A stretch of 6,311 nucleotides of DNA from NCBI GenBank assembly GCA_002685895.1, contig NYYK01000052.1, positions 3,807 to 10,117 on the forward strand, given 5' to 3'. The notes below the pieces were generated by a model, which was not told the origin of the DNA, did no database searches, and saw only the letters and a program-made list of their open reading frames with translations. The translations under genes and the position numbers were made by a program. Positions 5,374 through 6,311 of the stretch are shown here, piece by piece; position 1 is the first letter of the stretch, and every line of letters begins with the position of its first letter. This DNA comes from Methanobacteriota archaeon (GTDB lineage Archaea; Thermoplasmatota; Poseidoniia; Poseidoniales; Thalassarchaeaceae).

Positions 5374-6311
5374 ATGAATAGATTTGAGAACGGCTCAGGT
5401 TCGCTATCCGGCGGACCAGTTTTGATGATTATTGCCATAATGTTGTGTTCTGTACTTAGTGCAGGAATCAGCGTTTTTGCTACTCCAGCTGCAGGTGAAC
5501 TTGACGATACGCCAAGTTTTGCAGGTGCAAAGGCTGCGGGTGATTGGGTAAAGGCTGGTGTTAGTGACAGTAGCACACAAAATGGTGGTGTGCCGGCTAC
5601 ATCCGCATCTTATACCGATTCTAATGGTAACACCTTTCTAACAGGATGGGCGTTGGCAGACGTTGCTTTTGGTTCTAACAAGGTTTCCACTACTGCACAA
5701 CTTGTTTATGTCGCTAAAATCGACTCTTCTGGTAATTGGGTGATGGCAGAATCTGGCGGTAACTATGGGGGGGGAGGTTTCTCTCTTGGGACGGACATCG
5801 TGGCTGATAATTCTGGCTCGATATTCATTACTGGCGTTTACTACGGAAATGCCTCTTTTGGTTCACATCAAATACGCAGCAACGCAGACTCCAACGGAGA
5901 TGATACCGGTGATATTTTTGTTGCCAAAATGAGTAGTTCTGGAAGTTGGTTGTGGGCCGCAACTGCTGGTGGTAACTATGAAGGTGATTCGGGCAACAGT
6001 ATTTGGTATGATGGAAATGGTGGTGCTTATGTTGCTGGCGAATTTAATATCAGCGGCACTTTTGGCGCCAATGGATATGGGACAAATGGATACTCTGATG
6101 CTTTTATTGCTCACATTAGTTCTACTGGCACTTGGGATTGGGTTGCTAAAGGCGGTGGTCCAGGGTCTGATTCAGCAGATCATGTTACTACTGACAGTGC
6201 AGGCGATCTAAGAGTCGCGGGTACATTCCAAGGAGGCAGTACTCAAGGAGCGCAGTTTGGTTCATCTTCCTTCAATGCTGTAGGGGCACCAGACCTATTC
6301 GTTTCCAAGAT
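5374..6311 (+). CDS. Exported beta-propeller repeat protein, N-terminal part (cut by window edge)
   Basis: An open frame from ATG at 5374 runs 312 codons to the right edge without a stop. A stop codon in frame at 5338-5340, with no ATG, GTG or TTG between, fixes this start. Residues 15-36 form a hydrophobic export or anchor segment (VLMIIAIMLCSVLSAGISVF) followed by an ATPAAGEL region. After it come repeats of the same type as in the upstream gene: Trp motifs at 58, 122, 192/194 and 254/256 (GDWV, GNWVMA, GSWLWA, GTWDWV), preceded by LVYVAK, IFVAK or AFIAH strands and followed by FITGVYYGNASFG or YVAGEFNISGTFG segments. At least four blades are in view, so it is a paralogue of the upstream propeller region. 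Whether it continues into Asp-rich repeats, a membrane helix and a Trp tail cannot be seen. It is probably a cell-surface protein; the ligand is unknown. Confidence 0.88.
   Translation, partial: MNRFENGSGSLSGGPVLMIIAIMLCSVLSAGISVFATPAAGELDDTPSFAGAKAAGDWVKAGVSDSSTQNGGVPATSASYTDSNGNTFLTGWALADVAFGSNKVSTTAQLVYVAKIDSSGNWVMAESGGNYGGGGFSLGTDIVADNSGSIFITGVYYGNASFGSHQIRSNADSNGDDTGDIFVAKMSSSGSWLWAATAGGNYEGDSGNSIWYDGNGGAYVAGEFNISGTFGANGYGTNGYSDAFIAHISSTGTWDWVAKGGGPGSDSADHVTTDSAGDLRVAGTFQGGSTQGAQFGSSSFNAVGAPDLFVSK

Noticed and set aside
5863..6114. Minus-strand open frame of 83 codons near the right end
   Set aside because: It is antisense to the propeller repeats of the partial gene starting at 5374, which run in frame across the whole region.

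Overview
The window looks archaeal and marine, most likely Candidatus Poseidoniales (Marine Group II Euryarchaeota) or a close relative. This is an inference from gene content: a very large secreted and membrane-anchored surface protein that combines a Trp-motif beta-propeller with thrombospondin type 3 (TSP3)-like calcium-binding repeats and ends in a short acidic, Trp-rich tail, beside compact amino-acid catabolism genes with short spacers and no Shine-Dalgarno sites at usable spacing. No rRNA, tRNA, CRISPR, insertion sequence or phage gene is visible.

Layout. Positions 1-451 on the minus strand hold the first 150 codons of a delta-1-pyrroline-5-carboxylate dehydrogenase (last step of proline to glutamate), which runs off the left edge. 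A 96-bp divergent spacer (452-547) contains a perfect GC-rich palindrome. The plus strand then carries gcvT (548-1738), the aminomethyltransferase (T-protein) of the glycine cleavage system. A 48-bp spacer with a second GC-rich palindrome leads directly into a 1168-residue surface protein gene (1787-5293). After an 80-bp spacer comes the 5' part of a second propeller protein (from 5374), which runs off the right edge.

How the parts fit. The left part is housekeeping amino-acid catabolism, of proline and glycine. The right part is a tandem pair of exported proteins sharing the same repeat type (strand ending in FVAK-like residues, then G-x-W-x-W). The first is a stalked protein: signal segment, about seven propeller blades, a long Asp-rich rod, one membrane helix and a cytoplasmic tail. 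The second begins the same way and its C-terminus is not in view. They may be adhesins, binding proteins or structural cell-surface proteins; no substrate can be read from the sequence.

The most unusual signals are (i) a near-identical start-site arrangement at two unrelated genes on opposite strands, a GC-rich palindrome 1-4 bp from an ATGTCKGAAC start; (ii) a ladder of seven 41-44-residue W...DGCRD...DDC units in the rod, two of which share an exact 51-bp DNA repeat; and (iii) the Trp-rich acidic cytoplasmic tail.
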